Positions 48,259-57,528 of a stretch of DNA of 64,000 nucleotides are shown here, in pieces (the stretch's first letter is position 1; the number at the start of each line of letters is the position of its first letter). A model generated the notes under the pieces. That model saw only the letters and a program-made list of their open reading frames with translations, did no database searches and had not been told where the DNA came from. The stretch lies in assembly GCA_963843385.1 (NCBI GenBank), contig CAWJJY010000007.1, forward strand, positions 62,001 to 126,000. Direction: 5' to 3'. Source of the stretch: CAVOHU01 sp963843385. GTDB taxonomy: Bacteria > Acidobacteriota > Vicinamibacteria > Vicinamibacterales > JAKQTR01. The position numbers and the translations under genes are program-made.

Positions 48259-49502
48259 CACTGGGAATGATGGCGTCCGACGTCGAACAACGGGTCGATT
48301 TCGAAGCGCTGAGGACCTACAGGCTTTCGCGGGCACGCGAGCAGATGGAGAAGTACGACCTGGGCGCACTGCTGTGCTTCGATCAGGACAACATCCGCTA
48401 CATCACCAACACCCACCTGGCGGAATGGACACGCGGCAAGTACTTTCGCTGGTGCCTCCTGCCGCGGGGCGGCGAGCCGATCCTGTACGAGGTCGGCACG
48501 GCGGCGGTCGTCAAACGCCAACTGTGCCCCTGGCTGAAGCCCGAGAACATCCGCCCGGCCATGACGTGGAATCGCGGCGGGAACGTGCGGGAAGTGAACC
48601 TCGCCCTCTCGCGGGGCGCCATCGCGGACATCAAGCGCGTGCTGCAGGAACATCACGTGGCAGACCTGCCGGTGGCCGTCGACGAAGTCGAGATGTACAC
48701 CCTGAACGCGATGCAGGACGCGGGATTGCGCGTGGCGAATGCCTACGATGCGATGTTCGACGCGCGAAGCGTCAAGTCCCCCGACGAGCTGAAAGTCATC
48801 GAGATGTCGGCCGCGCTCGTCGACGGCTGCTACGCCCAGCTGTTCAACGACATCAAGCCGGGCGTCCGGGAATGCGAGCTGGTCGGCAAGATCTACGGGT
48901 GGCTCATTGCCAATGGCGCCGATCGCATCAGCGGCGTGAACTGCGTGTCAGGACCGCGCAGCAACCCCCATCCGCACGACTATTCCGACCGGATGATTCG
49001 CCCCGGCGAGCTCGTGTTCATCGATATCATGAGCCACTACCTCGGATACGCGACCTGCTACTACCGGACCTTTGCCGTCACGCGTTCCACCCAACGCCAG
49101 CGGGACGTCTACAAGCGAGCACTCGAGTGGCTGCTGGCGTCGATCGACGTGGTCCGTCCCGGCGTCACGACAGCCGACATCGCTGCGGCGTGGCCCTCCG
49201 CGCGGGAACTGGGGTACGAGAGCGAGGCGGCAGCGTTCGCGCTGGCGGTCGGTCACGGCATCGGGCTGAGCCATCACGAGAAACCATGGATCTCCCGCGC
49301 GTATTCGCTCGATCATCCCGTGCCGATTGAAGCGGGCATGCACTTCGCGCTGGAAACGTTCTACGGAGAAGGCGAGGACGGGGCGCGTATTGAATCGCAG
49401 ATCATCGTCACGCCGAACGGTCACAAGGTCATCACGACATGGCCTTGGGACGAATTGCTGGTCTGCAATCCGTGCGGTGCGAGCGCGGGTGCCATCGGGT
49501 AG
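48255..49502 (+). CDS. M24 family (Xaa-Pro aminopeptidase/creatinase-like) protein
   Basis: A 415-aa pita-bread fold protein. The N-terminal creatinase domain (YDLGALLCFDQDNIRYITNT) leads to the M24 core: LVFIDIMSHYLGYATCYYRT, GHGIGLSHHEKPWI, MHFALETFYGEGEDG and ARIESQIIVTPNG. Of the five usual metal ligands, Asp257, His, Glu and Glu are present, but the second Asp (the SDxTRT position) is Cys268. Like creatinase, which lacks metals, it may hydrolyse a C-N bond in a small amide rather than a peptide. It overlaps the dehydrogenase gene upstream. The protein at 59926 is a paralogue with all five ligands. Confidence 0.85.
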   Translation: MTLGMMASDVEQRVDFEALRTYRLSRAREQMEKYDLGALLCFDQDNIRYITNTHLAEWTRGKYFRWCLLPRGGEPILYEVGTAAVVKRQLCPWLKPENIRPAMTWNRGGNVREVNLALSRGAIADIKRVLQEHHVADLPVAVDEVEMYTLNAMQDAGLRVANAYDAMFDARSVKSPDELKVIEMSAALVDGCYAQLFNDIKPGVRECELVGKIYGWLIANGADRISGVNCVSGPRSNPHPHDYSDRMIRPGELVFIDIMSHYLGYATCYYRTFAVTRSTQRQRDVYKRALEWLLASIDVVRPGVTTADIAAAWPSARELGYESEAAAFALAVGHGIGLSHHEKPWISRAYSLDHPVPIEAGMHFALETFYGEGEDGARIESQIIVTPNGHKVITTWPWDELLVCNPCGASAGAIG

Positions 49503-49620
49503 TCCAACCTCTGAATCCGGGGAGTGAACACGAGGATCACCTGACGCCACCGGAGGCTTCTGAAGGCCTCTGACACGAAATCCGGCACCCTTGGCCGAAC
49601 CATGACTGGCCGAATCTCGA

Positions 49621-49645
49621 GGCGGGCTCGAGCGCCGAGCCCGCC
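49621..49645 (+). terminator. Hairpin terminator after the M24 operon
   Basis: A perfect 9-bp stem (GGCGGGCTC and GAGCCCGCC) with a 7-nt loop is followed by TCATTCTCTCTCGTT. It lies about 120 nt after the M24 stop codon. The downstream tract is pyrimidine-rich rather than pure T, so termination strength is uncertain. Confidence 0.55.
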
Positions 49646-49892
49646 TCATTCTCTCTCGTTCCGCCAGAAACCCGAGCGCCTCTGACCTCCCATGACGAGC
49701 CAATTACGAGTATTGTAGTAGGGAATAACTCCGTCAGGACCAGGACGCGCGCGACCATGTCGCGGACCGTCATCAGGCCACGTAGGCATCGACGCCAGAC
49801 CTCAGGGGCCGATTGGCGTCAGGCCACGTGACGATCCGGCTCGTAGCCACGCAGCCCATGTGACGCGTCGCCTTCACACGGAGACGAGTCTG

Positions 49893-50720
49893 GTGTCCAC
49901 TTCGACGCTGATGGCCGTGCTCGCGCACCCCGACGACGAGTCCCTGGGCGCGGGCGGCACGCTCGCGAAATACGCCTCCGAAGGCGTCGGCGTCTTCCTG
50001 CTGACGGCCACCCGCGGTGACGCCGGCCGCTACCGCGGCCATCGTCCAGACGATCCCAGGCACCCGGGCCCGGTGGCGCTGGCGAGGATTCGCGAGGCGG
50101 AGCTGCGCAACGCCGCGTCGGTGCTGGGCGTGCGCGAAGTCGCGTTGCTCGACTACCACGACCAGCAGCTCGACCGCGCGAATCCGCGCGAGGCCGTTGC
50201 GGCGATTGTCGGACACCTGAGGCGGGTCCGTCCCGACATCGTCGTGACATTCGGACCCGACGGCGCGTACGGACATCCGGATCACATTGCCATCTCCCAA
50301 TTCACCACGGCGGCCACCATCGCCGCGGCCGACCCCGCGTTTGCCCACGCCGGGGTCGAGCACGTCCGCCCGCATGCGGTGTCGAAACTGTATTACATGG
50401 CATGGCCGGAATCGACCTGGGCCGCCTATCAGGCAGCGGTGCGGACCTTGACCTCGATTGTCGACGGCGTCGAACGACAGGCGACGCCATGGCCGGATTG
50501 GGCGATCACCACCGTGATCGATACCCGCACCTTCTGGCCAACGGTGTGGCGGGCCGTCTCATGCCACGAGTCACAAGTCGCCGCCTACGAGCAGCTGAAA
50601 GACCTGTCGCCGGAGCACCACGAAGCGGTGTGGGGTTCACAGTCGTACTACCGGGTGTTCAGCACCGTGAATGGCGGACGCGCACGCGAGACCAGTCTCT
50701 TCGAGGGGATCAGCATATGA
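49893..50720 (+). CDS. PIG-L family deacetylase
   Basis: A 275-aa LmbE/PIG-L metal-dependent deacetylase. The zinc motif AHPDDE lies at residues about 10-15 from GTG 49893, the catalytic region continues LLTATRGDAGRYRG, and the second motif is DGAYGHPDHIAISQF. The family removes acetyl groups from N-acetylglucosamine derivatives, including low-molecular-weight thiol precursors and glycans. The GTG start is preferred over 49860 because GGAGACGA precedes it and the conserved MAVLAHPDDE follows closely. The stop overlaps the PLP decarboxylase start (ATATGA), so both are in one operon. Confidence 0.88.
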   Translation: MSTSTLMAVLAHPDDESLGAGGTLAKYASEGVGVFLLTATRGDAGRYRGHRPDDPRHPGPVALARIREAELRNAASVLGVREVALLDYHDQQLDRANPREAVAAIVGHLRRVRPDIVVTFGPDGAYGHPDHIAISQFTTAATIAAADPAFAHAGVEHVRPHAVSKLYYMAWPESTWAAYQAAVRTLTSIVDGVERQATPWPDWAITTVIDTRTFWPTVWRAVSCHESQVAAYEQLKDLSPEHHEAVWGSQSYYRVFSTVNGGRARETSLFEGISI

Positions 50721-52270
50721 GCAGGGCATCGGGAGAAAGACAGCCCGGGGTGGATGGCGTTTCCACCCGGCAGTCGGCGCTTGCGATGGACTCCGCGACG
50801 TTCCGGGCGCTTGGGCACCGACTCGTGGATCAGCTTGCGGGTTTCCTCGAATCGCTGCCCCGCGGACCGGTGAACCGCGACGAATCGCCGTCGGCGGTGC
50901 GCGACGCGCTCGACCTCAACGGGCCGCTTCCGGAACTGGGAATGGACCCGGCACCGCTTCTGGAACGGACGGCCCGGCTGTTGTTCGATCACTCGCTGTT
51001 CAACGGACACCCGCGCTTCTTCGGGTACATTACCGCGCCGCCGGCGCCCATCGGGATTCTGGGCGACTTCCTGGCCGCGGCGGTCAACCCGAACGTCGGC
51101 GCCTGGACGCTGTCGCCAGCCGCCACCGAGATCGAGTCGCAAACGGTGCGGTGGATCGCCGAGTTCATCGGCTACCCGGCCGAGTGCGGCGGACTGCTCG
51201 TCAGCGGCGGCAACATGGCGAACCTCGTCGGCTTCCTTGCCGCACGCGCAGCGAAGGCCGGCTGGGATCTCCGCGAGCGCGGCGTCGCCGGCGACTCGGG
51301 GCGCAGGCTGCGCGTCTACGGGTCGGTGGAAACCCACACGTGGATACAAAAGGCCGCCGACATCGCGGGCCTCGGCACGGGGTCGATCCGGTGGATCCCG
51401 ACCGATTCGAAACTCCGCATGGAGGTCGCCGCGCTGCGCCGGCACATCGAGGCTGACGCCGCCGCGGGGGATGTGCCGTGCCTCGTCGTCGGTACGGCCG
51501 GATCGGTCAGCACGGGTGCCGTCGATCCGCTGCCCGAGATCGCCGCGCTCTGTCAGGAGTTCGGGGTGTGGTTTCACGTGGATGGGGCCTACGGCGGTTT
51601 TGCGGCGGCGCTTCCGGAGGTTCCCGGCGAGTTGCACGGGCTGAGCCTGGCGGATTCTGTGGCGGTCGATCCGCACAAATGGCTGTATGCCCCGCTCGAG
51701 GCCGGGTGCGCGCTGGTGCGTGATCAGGACGCGCTGCGAGCCGCCTTCGCCTACCACCCGCCTTACTATCATTTCGACGAGCGTGCGACCAACTTCGTGG
51801 ATTACGGTCCCCAGAACTCACGCGGTTTCCGCGCCCTCAAGGTGTGGCTCGCCCTGAGGCAGGTCGGAGCCGCGGGCTACCGCACGATGATTGCCGACGA
51901 TATCCGATTGTCCCAGGCCATGGCTGACGCGGTTGGCCGGCACGCGGAGCTGCAGCTCGTCACGCAGGGCCTGAGCATCGCGACGTTCCGTTACGTACCC
52001 CGCGATCTTCGAACGCAGATCGGAGAGGACGCGGTCGAGCGTCATCTCGAGGCGCTGAACCGCGAGCTGCTCGACCGGCTGCAGCACGGAGGCGAGGCGT
52101 TCGTCTCCAACGCCATCGTCGGCGGCCGTTATGCGCTGCGCGCATGCATCGTGAACTTCCACACCACGCGAGAGGATGTGGAGGCCGTGCCGGGCATCGT
52201 GGCGCGAATCGGCCGGGCGGTGGACGCCGAGTTGCGCCCGACAGTCTCTGGCAGGTCACAAGAGCACTGA
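50717..52270 (+). CDS. Pyridoxal-dependent decarboxylase (aromatic amino-acid decarboxylase group)
   Basis: A 517-aa group II PLP decarboxylase. Signatures: GHPRFFGYITAPPAPIGILG, GGLLVSGGNMANLVGF, His207 (stacking on PLP, in ETHTW), Asp289 (HVDGAYGGF) and Lys321 (DPHKWLYAPLEAGCAL), which forms the internal aldimine. Relatives decarboxylate tryptophan, tyrosine, DOPA or glutamate, or act as aldehyde synthases; the substrate is unknown here. It starts within the stop of the PIG-L gene. Confidence 0.9.
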   Translation: MSRASGERQPGVDGVSTRQSALAMDSATFRALGHRLVDQLAGFLESLPRGPVNRDESPSAVRDALDLNGPLPELGMDPAPLLERTARLLFDHSLFNGHPRFFGYITAPPAPIGILGDFLAAAVNPNVGAWTLSPAATEIESQTVRWIAEFIGYPAECGGLLVSGGNMANLVGFLAARAAKAGWDLRERGVAGDSGRRLRVYGSVETHTWIQKAADIAGLGTGSIRWIPTDSKLRMEVAALRRHIEADAAAGDVPCLVVGTAGSVSTGAVDPLPEIAALCQEFGVWFHVDGAYGGFAAALPEVPGELHGLSLADSVAVDPHKWLYAPLEAGCALVRDQDALRAAFAYHPPYYHFDERATNFVDYGPQNSRGFRALKVWLALRQVGAAGYRTMIADDIRLSQAMADAVGRHAELQLVTQGLSIATFRYVPRDLRTQIGEDAVERHLEALNRELLDRLQHGGEAFVSNAIVGGRYALRACIVNFHTTREDVEAVPGIVARIGRAVDAELRPTVSGRSQEH

Positions 52271-52452
52271 GGCCGTCCGCCGTAGCTGCCCGGGAACCGG
52301 CGCAATCCCTCGCGGCCGCTGCAGCTCCGTAGGCGCGCTGCGACGGGCCTGCCACGGACCAGACCGCACTCCTGGCCATTCCCGTCGGCGCGTGATGCCC
52401 TGACCCGAGCGCTCTCCACCCCGGAAAAAGCGCATAAGAACGCGGGCCGGTG

Positions 52453-52458
52453 TATACT
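52453..52458 (+). promoter_or_regulatory. -10-like TATACT before the LVIVD/NHL operon
   Basis: TATACT preceded by GTG, in a short AT-containing stretch (AAAAAGCGCATAAG about 20-35 nt upstream). A start near 52465 would give a leader of about 50 nt to the ATG at 52514, which has its own AGAGGTG site. Confidence 0.4.
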
Positions 52459-52513
52459 CTCCGCAATCCGCGCGAAAAAACTGAACGCCCCCTTGATTCC
52501 CAGAGGTGTCACG

Positions 52514-54055
52514 ATGCTGCACGCCTGCAACACTCGCCTCGTGCTCGGGGTCCTGCTCGTCTGCGCAGCCCCCGCGCTCGCCCAGAACCACTACCCGGTC
52601 CAGGGCCACCCGCAGGGCGGCGACCGGCGGGGAACCTACTACGACGCCAAGGGCCGGCCCGGGGACAAACCGATCCCGCTCTTCAAGGACCCCAAGATCT
52701 ACCTGGACAACATGACGCTGCTGGCGCACCTCGAGGAGGCGGACGCGGCCGGGCCGCAGATGATGGTCATCGGCGACAGGCGCTACATGGTCGGCGGCCG
52801 CAAGATCACCGATGTCACCGATCCCAAGAACCCGGTCGTCGTCAATCGCAGCGCGCCGACCGGCCAGGTCGCCTACAACCAGGCGATGAAGAAGTGGATC
52901 GTGATGCAGCCGACCTCGGCTTCCATTCCCAACCAGACGTACCTGACCGCGACGACGCTCCCGAACCCGCCGCCCCATCCGCATCTCGACAAGACGCGGT
53001 TCTATGGCGTGATCTTCTCGGACATCACGGATCCCGCAAAGCCCGTTGAAATCTCCCGCGTCAACCCCGGCGGCGCCAGGGGCTGCCACAGCGACGGTGT
53101 GTACTACGACGGCGGTCGCTATGCGTATCTCTCCTGCGCGGCCGAGGGAACCCGATCCCAATCACCCTTCGAGGTGTGGTCCCAGATCCTGATCATCCTC
53201 GACGTCTCCGACATGGCACACCCGAAAGAGGCGGGGCGATGGTGGGTGCCCGGCCAGATGCTGAACGAGCAGGCCGAGTACGAGAAGTGGCCGGAAGCAC
53301 GGACGAAGATCAGCAATGTCTGGGACAAGAACGACCCAAGCCTCAGGTTTCACTACGCCGAGCTGCACGGACCGTGCTACGTGCCCACGCGAGTCGAAGA
53401 CGGCGGCAACCGCGCCTACTGCTCCTGGGGCCAGCTGGGATTTATCCTGCTTGACCTGACAGATATCTCGAAACCCAGGCAGATTGGCCGGCTCGACATG
53501 TCTCCGCCGTTCGACAGCGGCGCAACGGTTCATACGGCATATCCGATCCTCTCGCGCAAACTGGTCCTCCTCAACAACGAGCCGCTCTACCAGGACTGCG
53601 GGGATGGCGTCGTGCCGCCCTTCGTCGTTGACCTCCGCTACGAGCCCAATCCCGTCTCGATCGCCAGCGTGCCGATTCCACGGCCGCCCGCCGAGGCGCC
53701 TTACACCGACTTCTGCTTCAGGGGCCATCGTTTTGGGACTCACAACGCGAACGAGTTCAAGGCGCCGGGCGAGATGAGGATCGATCTGGTCGGGTACACG
53801 TGGTTCACCGGCGGATTCCGGATGTACGACATTTCCAATCCGTTCCAGCCTCGCGAGATTGCCTCGCTGCTGCCGGCGCAGGGCGAGAACCGGGGCACCG
53901 AAACCGCACTGATCGAGTGGGATCGCAAGCTCATCCACGTGTTCTCCGACACGGGTCACTACATCCTGTCGAGCCCCGTGCTTGGGGATCCGGTGCTCGG
54001 CCCCATGAAGGTGAAGCAGTGGACCGCGCCGGGCCTCAATATCGGCGCCCAGTAG
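52514..54055 (+). CDS. Secreted LVIVD-repeat propeller protein
   Basis: A 513-aa protein with signal peptide (LVLGVLLVCAAPALAQ). Blades contain the LVIVD pattern, in which a hydrophobic strand is followed by DV/ISDxxxP: KITDVTDPKNPVVVNR, GVIFSDITDPAKPVEISR, ILIILDVSDMAHPKEAGRWW, FILLDLTDISKPRQIGRLD, GFRMYDISNPFQPREIASLL. These are periplasmic or surface propellers found widely in acidobacteria, with no known catalysis; binding of the cluster's substrate is a possible role. It starts an apparent operon with the NHL and NTF2-like genes (gaps of 70, 29 and 167 nt). Confidence 0.85.
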   Translation: MLHACNTRLVLGVLLVCAAPALAQNHYPVQGHPQGGDRRGTYYDAKGRPGDKPIPLFKDPKIYLDNMTLLAHLEEADAAGPQMMVIGDRRYMVGGRKITDVTDPKNPVVVNRSAPTGQVAYNQAMKKWIVMQPTSASIPNQTYLTATTLPNPPPHPHLDKTRFYGVIFSDITDPAKPVEISRVNPGGARGCHSDGVYYDGGRYAYLSCAAEGTRSQSPFEVWSQILIILDVSDMAHPKEAGRWWVPGQMLNEQAEYEKWPEARTKISNVWDKNDPSLRFHYAELHGPCYVPTRVEDGGNRAYCSWGQLGFILLDLTDISKPRQIGRLDMSPPFDSGATVHTAYPILSRKLVLLNNEPLYQDCGDGVVPPFVVDLRYEPNPVSIASVPIPRPPAEAPYTDFCFRGHRFGTHNANEFKAPGEMRIDLVGYTWFTGGFRMYDISNPFQPREIASLLPAQGENRGTETALIEWDRKLIHVFSDTGHYILSSPVLGDPVLGPMKVKQWTAPGLNIGAQ

Positions 54056-54125
54056 GTTGTGTCGTCCCTCGGCAACGCTCGTGCTCGATCGCCGGCGCCA
54101 TCGTCGGTGTTCCAGGGAGAGAAGT

Positions 54126-55448
54126 ATGAGGAACTATCGCATCCCGTTACTACTCGCGATGCTCGTTGTCGCGGCGGCTGGCGCGCTCGCGTGCGAGGCG
54201 CAGAAAGCCGCCCCGGAGAAAGCGAACGCGCCGGCTGCGGCCGCCCCGGCTCCGGCGGCTCTTGATCCGAGCCGCGCCGATGAAGAGGTGTCCGGCGCCT
54301 ACGAGGTCGACCCGAGCTGGCCCAAGCCGATGTCGACATGGCCCGGCCACGAAGGCTGGACGTGGGGCTCCACCCAGGGCGTGTTCGCGCAGAACCCGAA
54401 CCGCATCTTCGTTCTGCAGCGCGGCGAACTGCCGGAGATCAAGTCATTCGACTTCCCGAACCTGCCGAAACAGGTTGCCGTCGAGGTCGACATGGGCCTC
54501 AAGGGCAAGGTGAGGCTCAGCGTTCCGGTCGCCATGCAGGCCTTGCGCAACGCCTCGATCGACATCACGGGAAGCCCGGGCGAGTATGGCATCGGAAGCG
54601 GATCGGCCGGGGTGGAAGGGAAGGACTACCGGTGGGAGCACCTGGTCAACATCTTCGACAGCCAGGGCAACCTCGTCGAGTCGTGGACGCAGTGGGACAA
54701 GCTGCTCAAGCGCCCGCACAAGATCTACATCAGCCCGTACGACCCCGAGAAGCGCGTCTGGATCGACGATGACGGCCGCAACGCGATCTTCGTCTTCAGC
54801 AACGACGGCAAGAAGCTCCTCCAGACGATCGGCATCCCGAACGAGTTCGGCGAGGACGAGAAGCACTTCCACCGCCAGACCGACCTCGCGTGGCTGCCCG
54901 ACGGCACCTTCTTCGTGACCGACGGGTACGAGAACACGCGCGTCGTGAAGTTCGACAAGACCGGAAAGTTCCTGATGGCGTGGGGCAGGAAAGGCGTGGC
55001 CGGCAAGGAAACGCGTCCCGGGTATTTCAACACCGTGCACGGCATCGCCATCGACAATGAGCACCGCCTCTACATCAACGACCGGGCGAACCGCCGAATC
55101 CAGATCTACGACGAGAACGGCAACTTCATCGATCAGTGGTACCAGGGCCCGATTGCGGCGACCTACCACCTCATGATGACAGCCGACCAGAACCTCTGGA
55201 TCTCCGATGGTCACGAGAACTACAGGTTCTACAAGTACGACCTCACCGGCCGGATGCTGTACAGCTGGGGCGTCTGGGGGCTGAAGCCAGGCGAGGTCTG
55301 GGGCGTCCACCAGTTCAGCGTCGACCAGGAGGGAAACCTCTACACGGCCGAAGTGGACACTGGCCGCGCGCAGAAGTTCAGGCCGAAGAAGGGCGCGGAT
55401 CAGGCGAGGCTGATTGGACAGCCGGCGCATCCCGCGTGGAAGGAATAG
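54126..55448 (+). CDS. NHL-repeat propeller protein (PAL-like), copy 1
   Basis: A 440-aa secreted protein. A lipobox-like signal (LLAMLVVAAAGALAC, Cys23) and an Ala/Pro linker precede the shared entry motif DPSWPKPMSTWPGHEGW. NHL blades: HRQTDLAWLPDGTFFVTDGY, FNTVHGIAIDNEHRLYINDR, GVHQFSVDQEGNLYTAEV. The architecture is that of six-bladed propellers related to peptidyl-alpha-hydroxyglycine amidating lyase (PAL). PAL cleaves C-terminal hydroxyglycine of peptides; whether these proteins do so is unknown. The copy at 56149 is a paralogue. Confidence 0.85.
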   Translation: MRNYRIPLLLAMLVVAAAGALACEAQKAAPEKANAPAAAAPAPAALDPSRADEEVSGAYEVDPSWPKPMSTWPGHEGWTWGSTQGVFAQNPNRIFVLQRGELPEIKSFDFPNLPKQVAVEVDMGLKGKVRLSVPVAMQALRNASIDITGSPGEYGIGSGSAGVEGKDYRWEHLVNIFDSQGNLVESWTQWDKLLKRPHKIYISPYDPEKRVWIDDDGRNAIFVFSNDGKKLLQTIGIPNEFGEDEKHFHRQTDLAWLPDGTFFVTDGYENTRVVKFDKTGKFLMAWGRKGVAGKETRPGYFNTVHGIAIDNEHRLYINDRANRRIQIYDENGNFIDQWYQGPIAATYHLMMTADQNLWISDGHENYRFYKYDLTGRMLYSWGVWGLKPGEVWGVHQFSVDQEGNLYTAEVDTGRAQKFRPKKGADQARLIGQPAHPAWKE

Positions 55449-55477
55449 ACCGTCTCGACCAGTGCCTGGAGGATTTG

Positions 55478-55981
55478 ATGACTTCAACTCGTGCACTCGC
55501 CGCCGTCGCCGTCGTGTGCGTCCTGGTTTCGTGCGCAACGGCCACGGCGCAGGTTCCGCCGAAGCCTTCCGACGCCGACACGGCGGCGATCAAGCAGCTC
55601 GTGGCGGATTTCTACGGCAGCTTCAGCCGCCACGACGCCCACGCCACGACGATGACATTTGCGCCAGACGCCGACTTCACGAATATGTCAGGGGTCTATG
55701 TGAAGGGCCACAAGGACATCGAAGGGCGGTTCACGACGCTGTTCGGCGGCAGGCTCAAGGCCGCGACCCGTACCGACACCGTGAAGAGCATCCGGTTCTT
55801 CACGGAAGGGATCGCGCTAGTCGATGCCGACACAGTGATCACGGGCACCAGGGAAAACGACGGGTCGGAGGCTCCGGTGCGCAAGGGCCTGATGATTGTC
55901 GTGGTGACAAAGCAGAACGGGCGCTGGCTGATCAGCAACTTCCACGAAGCCGAGTTCCCTCCGCCGCGCCCGGCGCGGTAG
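55478..55981 (+). CDS. Secreted NTF2-like (SgcJ/EcaC-type) protein
   Basis: A 167-aa protein with signal peptide (TRALAAVAVVCVLVSC) and an NTF2-like cone fold: DTAAIKQLVADFYGSFSRHD, FAPDADFTNMSGVYVKGHKD, IRFFTEGIALVDADTVITGT and ISNFHEAEFPPPRPAR. Members include small-molecule isomerases and binding proteins. GGAGGATTTG precedes the ATG. It is flanked by the two NHL propellers, so it is probably part of the same extracytoplasmic unit. Confidence 0.8.
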   Translation: MTSTRALAAVAVVCVLVSCATATAQVPPKPSDADTAAIKQLVADFYGSFSRHDAHATTMTFAPDADFTNMSGVYVKGHKDIEGRFTTLFGGRLKAATRTDTVKSIRFFTEGIALVDADTVITGTRENDGSEAPVRKGLMIVVVTKQNGRWLISNFHEAEFPPPRPAR

Positions 55982-56148
55982 TGGGACCCGCTGGATGACA
56001 GGTGCCGTTTGACACGAGACAGGAGGCCACAACTCTGGGTCGAGTCCCGGCCGTCAAGCACGGACTGCTGCGCACGGCTCGCTCGCTGACGCGTCTGCGC
56101 CTCGTCACTGATCCAGAATCGCGGCCTCGTTCGCAGGAGGGACATCGT

Positions 56149-57528
56149 ATGAAAGGCGTTCGTCGAGCGCTCTTGGTTGCGATCGTGGCGTTGGCAGCCG
56201 TCGGTGTGGTCTCACTCGTAAGAGGCTCCGGGACCAGGCTGACGGCCCAACAGACAGGCGGGCAGTGGGTGGACCCCGCCAATCCGAGTGACGAACTGGT
56301 GGACGGCCCGTACGTGGTCGACCCGAACTGGCCCAAACCGATGTCGGAATGGCCGAACCACAAGGGCTGGACGTGGGGAGCGGTCCAGGGCATCTTCGTT
56401 CAGAACCCGGACCGCATCTTCGTGGCGATGCGAGGCGAACTGCCCGACGTTTCGAACCTCAAGAGCAAGATCGTCGAGGTCGACTCCGAAGACGGGCGGA
56501 AGGTGCACGTCCAGGTCCCGGGACGCGGCCTGTATGTCCGGAATGCCTCGGTTGGTCCCTATGCCAGTCCGGGTGAGGCGACCGACCAGTACATGGGCGA
56601 GGAGGGGGTCGATTACCGCTGGGAACACATCATCTGTGTCTACGACAGCCAGGGGAATCTGAAAGAGGAGTGGACCCAGTGGGACTCGCTCTTCAAGCCG
56701 GACAACCCGAAAGTGCTGTCACAGGGTCGCGTTCACAAGATCCTGATCAGCCCGTACGATCCGGACAAGCGCGTCTGGGCCATTGACGACGGGCACCAGG
56801 TCATCCGGATCTTCAGCAACGACGGCAAGAAGCTGCTCCAGACGATCGGGACGAAGGACACCACGACCGAGCGGAACGCGAAGATGACCGGCAATACCGG
56901 GCGGCCGTCGCTGACGAGGAAAAGCGGCCCGGCCGACGAGTGCTTCGGTCGTCAGACCGACATCGCGTGGCTGCCCGACGGGACCTTCTTCGTGTCGGAC
57001 GGCTACGAGGAAACTCGCGTCGTGAAATTCGACAAGAACGGGAAGTTCCTGATGGCGTGGGGCGAGCGAGGCGAGAACGGAAAGGAGAGGCGGCCGAACT
57101 ACTTCAATACGGTGCACGGCATCGCCATCGATGCCCAGCGCCGGGTCTATGTCAACGACCGCGGCAACCGCCGCATCCAGGTGTTCGACGAGAACGGCCA
57201 CTTCCTCAAGGAGTGGTATCTCGGCGACGGACCGGTCGCGACGTATCACATCTTCATGACCGCGGACCAGCACCTCTGGATGTCCGACGGCCACGGGAAC
57301 TTCAAGTTCTACAAGTACGACCTGACGGGGAGGCTGCTGCACACGTGGGGGACCTGGACTCCAGCGCCTGGAGGGCTGTGGGGCACCCATCAGTTCGGGG
57401 TCGACCAGGACGGCAATCTCTACACGGCGGAGGTGTGGGGCGGCCGCCCGCAGAAGTTCGTGCCGCGCAAAGGGGCCGATCCGTCGCTACTCATCGGGCA
57501 GCCGGTTCGCGCCGCCTGGAACCGGTAG
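56149..57528 (+). CDS. NHL-repeat propeller protein (PAL-like), copy 2
   Basis: A 459-aa protein with an N-terminal signal anchor (ALLVAIVALAAVGVVSLV) and the same entry motif as copy 1 (DPNWPKPMSEWPNHKGW). Blades: CFGRQTDIAWLPDGTFFVSD, YFNTVHGIAIDAQRRVYVND, GTHQFGVDQDGNLYTAEVWG. The copies share order and most blade residues; this one carries an extra loop at about 240-265 (TTTERNAKMTGNTGR). GCAGGAGGG precedes the ATG. Its last 42 bases overlap the converging MFS gene. Confidence 0.85.
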   Translation: MKGVRRALLVAIVALAAVGVVSLVRGSGTRLTAQQTGGQWVDPANPSDELVDGPYVVDPNWPKPMSEWPNHKGWTWGAVQGIFVQNPDRIFVAMRGELPDVSNLKSKIVEVDSEDGRKVHVQVPGRGLYVRNASVGPYASPGEATDQYMGEEGVDYRWEHIICVYDSQGNLKEEWTQWDSLFKPDNPKVLSQGRVHKILISPYDPDKRVWAIDDGHQVIRIFSNDGKKLLQTIGTKDTTTERNAKMTGNTGRPSLTRKSGPADECFGRQTDIAWLPDGTFFVSDGYEETRVVKFDKNGKFLMAWGERGENGKERRPNYFNTVHGIAIDAQRRVYVNDRGNRRIQVFDENGHFLKEWYLGDGPVATYHIFMTADQHLWMSDGHGNFKFYKYDLTGRLLHTWGTWTPAPGGLWGTHQFGVDQDGNLYTAEVWGGRPQKFVPRKGADPSLLIGQPVRAAWNR

